Source: Flagellimonas amphidinii (GTDB taxonomy: Bacteria; Bacteroidota; Bacteroidia; Flavobacteriales; Flavobacteriaceae). From it: DNA of 64,000 nt. The translations under genes and the position numbers were made by a program. Each line of letters starts with the position of its first letter. Within the stretch, counting starts at the first letter, position 1. Shown piece after piece: positions 62,457 to 64,000 of the stretch. The DNA lies in the NCBI RefSeq assembly GCF_013090115.1, contig NZ_JABFNN010000037.1, positions 159,114 to 223,113 on the forward strand, in the 5' to 3' direction. The notes under the pieces were generated by a model. The model was not told where the DNA came from. It worked only from the letters and a program-made list of their open reading frames with translations, and searched no databases.

Positions 62457-63338
62457 ATGAAAGCATATATTTTTCCCGGACAAGGAGCACAATTTGTGGG
62501 AATGGGATTGGATTTATACGAAAATCATCCCGAAGCACAACAACTTTTTGAGCAAGCCAATGATATTTTAGGATTTTCCATTACGGATATTATGTTCGAA
62601 GGAACCCCCGAAGACTTGAAACAAACAAAAGTTACCCAGCCGGCTATTTTTTTACACTCAGTAATTCTAAGTAAAGTCCTTGGGGAAAATTTCAAGCCAG
62701 ATATGGTTGCAGGTCATTCCTTAGGGGAGTTTTCCGCTTTAGTGGCCAACGGAACTCTTAATTTTGAAGATGGCCTCAAATTGGTTTCACAACGCGCTTT
62801 GGCCATGCAAAAAGCCTGTGAGTTGCAACCCAGTACCATGGCAGCGGTTTTGGGGTTGGATGATGAGGTGGTCGAAAAAATTTGTGTGGAAACAGATGGA
62901 ATAGTAGTGCCGGCCAATTATAATTGTCCTGGACAACTGGTAATTTCAGGAGAAGTGGATGCCGTGAATGCAGCTTGTGAAAAATTAAAAGAAGCTGGAG
63001 CACGAAGAGCCTTGTTGTTACCTGTTGGAGGCGCGTTCCATTCGCCATTAATGGAACCTGCACGAGAAGAACTGGCAGCGGCTATTGAAAATACTGCATT
63101 TAATGTTCCTACTTGTTCCATTTATCAAAATGTAACAACAACTGCGGTATCAGATGCCGATGAAATAAAAAAGAACCTTATGCTACAACTGACCGCTCCG
63201 GTAAAATGGACACAAAGTGTACAACAAATGGTTGCAGATGGAGCAAAGTCTTTTATTGAAGTAGGTCCGGGCAAGGTGTTGCAAGGATTGGTGAGAAAGA
63301 TAAATTCTGATACAGAAACTGCTTCTGCAAGCGTTTAA
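62457..63338 (+). CDS. fabD: Malonyl-CoA:ACP transacylase FabD
   Basis: This 293-residue enzyme moves malonyl from CoA to acyl carrier protein for fatty acid synthesis. It has the family start IFPGQGAQFVGMG, the Ser nucleophile Ser88 in VAGHSLGEFSALVA, the conserved arginine in SQRALAMQKA, and His195 in GGAFHSPLMEPAR. The C-terminus has SFIEVGPGKVLQGLVRKI. Length is typical. Other fab genes are not adjacent. The region after it up to 63497 is A+T rich and non-coding except for a broken signal-peptide-like stretch. Confidence 0.96.
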   Translation: MKAYIFPGQGAQFVGMGLDLYENHPEAQQLFEQANDILGFSITDIMFEGTPEDLKQTKVTQPAIFLHSVILSKVLGENFKPDMVAGHSLGEFSALVANGTLNFEDGLKLVSQRALAMQKACELQPSTMAAVLGLDDEVVEKICVETDGIVVPANYNCPGQLVISGEVDAVNAACEKLKEAGARRALLLPVGGAFHSPLMEPAREELAAAIENTAFNVPTCSIYQNVTTTAVSDADEIKKNLMLQLTAPVKWTQSVQQMVADGAKSFIEVGPGKVLQGLVRKINSDTETASASV

Positions 63339-63360
63339 AAATAGGGCTTTTCTTACCTAA

Positions 63361-63480
63361 AAGGTATTTCACCCAAGAAACATAGATTTAATCTGTAAAG
63401 TAGTTGGCATTCTTTTGTTTTTTAGTAATATTGGCTTCTCCCAAACAACCAACCACATGTTACAAAAGAACGGACACTGA
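63361..63480 (+). pseudogene. Possible vestige of a secreted protein gene (signal-peptide-like frame without a usable start)
   Basis: Frame 63361-63480 reads through ICKVVGILLFFSNIGFSQTT and reaches TGA after HMLQKNGH. The hydrophobic stretch followed by GFSQTT looks like a Bacteroidota signal peptide with its cleavage site. The frame has no ATG upstream; only a TTG within the hydrophobic stretch could start. It may be the remnant of an exported protein, possibly linked to the large adhesin gene downstream. It may equally be chance. Confidence 0.25.
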
Positions 63481-63497
63481 AAATCATTGATTAGGTA

Positions 63498-64000
63498 ATG
63501 TTACCCTTCCTTAAAAGAATTGCTATACCCCCTTTCTCCAACTATGGACAAGGAAGATTTCTATTTTTTGTATTTACACTTTTTTGTGTTGGTTTTGGAT
63601 ATGGGCAAGAGGGTATCAGCATCAGCGATGTGACCCTTGACGAGGGCGATTCCGGCACTACGGACTTTGTTTTCACGGTTAGCGTAGACGGAGGCGGAAA
63701 CGCTTCGTCCAACATAGATTTTGACTACACGACGTCTGATGGCACCGCGACGGTTGCCGATGGGGACTATGACCTTGAGGCTGGTTCGGGACAGATTACG
63801 GCCGGGAGCCCTAGCACGACCATTACGGTTACGGTGAACGGGGACACGGACGTTGAGCTTGACGAGGGCTTCACGGTCGAGCTGAGCAATTACGGGAACA
63901 TCAGCGATGGCACTGGCGCCGGCACGATCAACAACGACGACAGCGTGACGGTCGAGTTCTCCCAGGCCACGGGCTCCGATGCTGAGAACACGGGGGGCAA
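63498..64000 (+). CDS. Large secreted Calx-beta-repeat surface protein, N-terminal part (continues beyond window)
   Basis: The frame from ATG at 63498 is open to the right edge (167 codons seen). Residues about 15-37 form a signal peptide (FLFFVFTLFCVGFGYGQ). A Calx-beta domain follows: EGISISDVTLDEGDSGTTDF, GTATVADGDYDLEAGSG, TDVELDEGFTVELSN and GTGAGTINNDDSVTVEFSQA, where the last part starts a second repeat. Such domains occur in large adhesins secreted by the T9SS, and bind calcium in characterised cases. Base composition changes sharply near 63610 from A+T rich to G+C rich. Downstream length and the C-terminal sorting domain cannot be seen. Confidence 0.85.
   Translation, partial: MLPFLKRIAIPPFSNYGQGRFLFFVFTLFCVGFGYGQEGISISDVTLDEGDSGTTDFVFTVSVDGGGNASSNIDFDYTTSDGTATVADGDYDLEAGSGQITAGSPSTTITVTVNGDTDVELDEGFTVELSNYGNISDGTGAGTINNDDSVTVEFSQATGSDAENTGG

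Noticed and set aside
1..64000. CRISPR array, tRNA genes, insertion sequences or prophage
   Set aside because: I saw no regularly spaced repeats, no cloverleaf-like stretch in the intergenic gaps, and no transposase, integrase or phage structural genes.

Overview
The window is a continuous piece of a Bacteroidota chromosome, almost certainly from a marine member of the Flavobacteriaceae. The evidence is the alternative complex III plus aa3-oxidase gene block, the type IX secretion/gliding genes (sprA, a PorP/SprF protein), the GIN-domain (DUF2807) protein, the PF06580/LytTR two-component pair, and several promoters of the Bacteroidota form TTG...TAnnTTTG. Shine-Dalgarno sequences are mostly weak. 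I see no tRNA, rRNA, CRISPR array, insertion sequence or prophage. Gene density is very high, and most of the window reads as conserved chromosomal core.

Layout. 1-4.25 kb: rimP (partial)-nusA-infB, closed by a terminator shared with a convergent SPOR-domain gene. 4.8-16.6 kb: a respiratory operon, actABCDEF followed by coxB and coxA, with a clear promoter and a terminator. 16.7-19.5 kb: a GIN-domain protein, ruvB and queG. 19.5-23.7 kb: a compact sucrose locus, with a LacI-type regulator divergent from a GH13_18 sucrose phosphorylase and an SLC45/SUT-like transporter; a perfect 14-bp palindrome in the divergent region is the likely operator. 23.9-34 kb: maeB, ruvA and the giant T9SS translocon gene sprA. 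34-36.5 kb: gcvH, a VanZ-like gene, a TonB-like gene and a secreted metallo-beta-lactamase fold hydrolase. 36.6-41.8 kb: the second cytochrome oxidase block (ctaB, two subunit III genes, subunit IV, a cysteine-free thioredoxin-like protein, SCO, DUF420, and a 70-residue QCAMC membrane protein). 41.9-51.5 kb: a MacAB-TolC-like exporter cluster with one ATPase, four permeases, two adaptors and one TolC protein, which looks like a segmental duplication. 51.5-58.7 kb: tsaB, an MscS channel, a DUF255 lipoprotein, dodecin, an Nfu protein, PorP/SprF and a vWA lipoprotein. 58.9-63.3 kb: a sensor kinase and LytTR regulator, a gamma-carbonic anhydrase family protein and fabD. From 63.5 kb: the 5' end of a large secreted Calx-beta protein whose base composition changes abruptly to G+C rich.

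How the genes work together. The two respiratory blocks encode a quinol:cytochrome c/oxygen chain (alternative complex III coupled to an A-type oxidase) with heme A synthesis and CuA assembly factors. The sucrose genes form a minimal uptake, phosphorolysis and repression unit. SprA, PorP/SprF and the Calx-beta protein fit a T9SS surface-adhesin theme.

I did not find a system I can call undescribed with confidence. The best candidates for a closer look are the oxidase-linked QCAMC micro-protein and cysteine-free SCO-like partner, the helix-hairpin-helix tail on ActC, the one-ATPase/four-permease exporter, and the composition break in the Calx-beta gene. Start codons were moved downstream where a signal peptide, promoter or family start argued for it. 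Many family assignments rest on recognising motifs by eye, without database searches.
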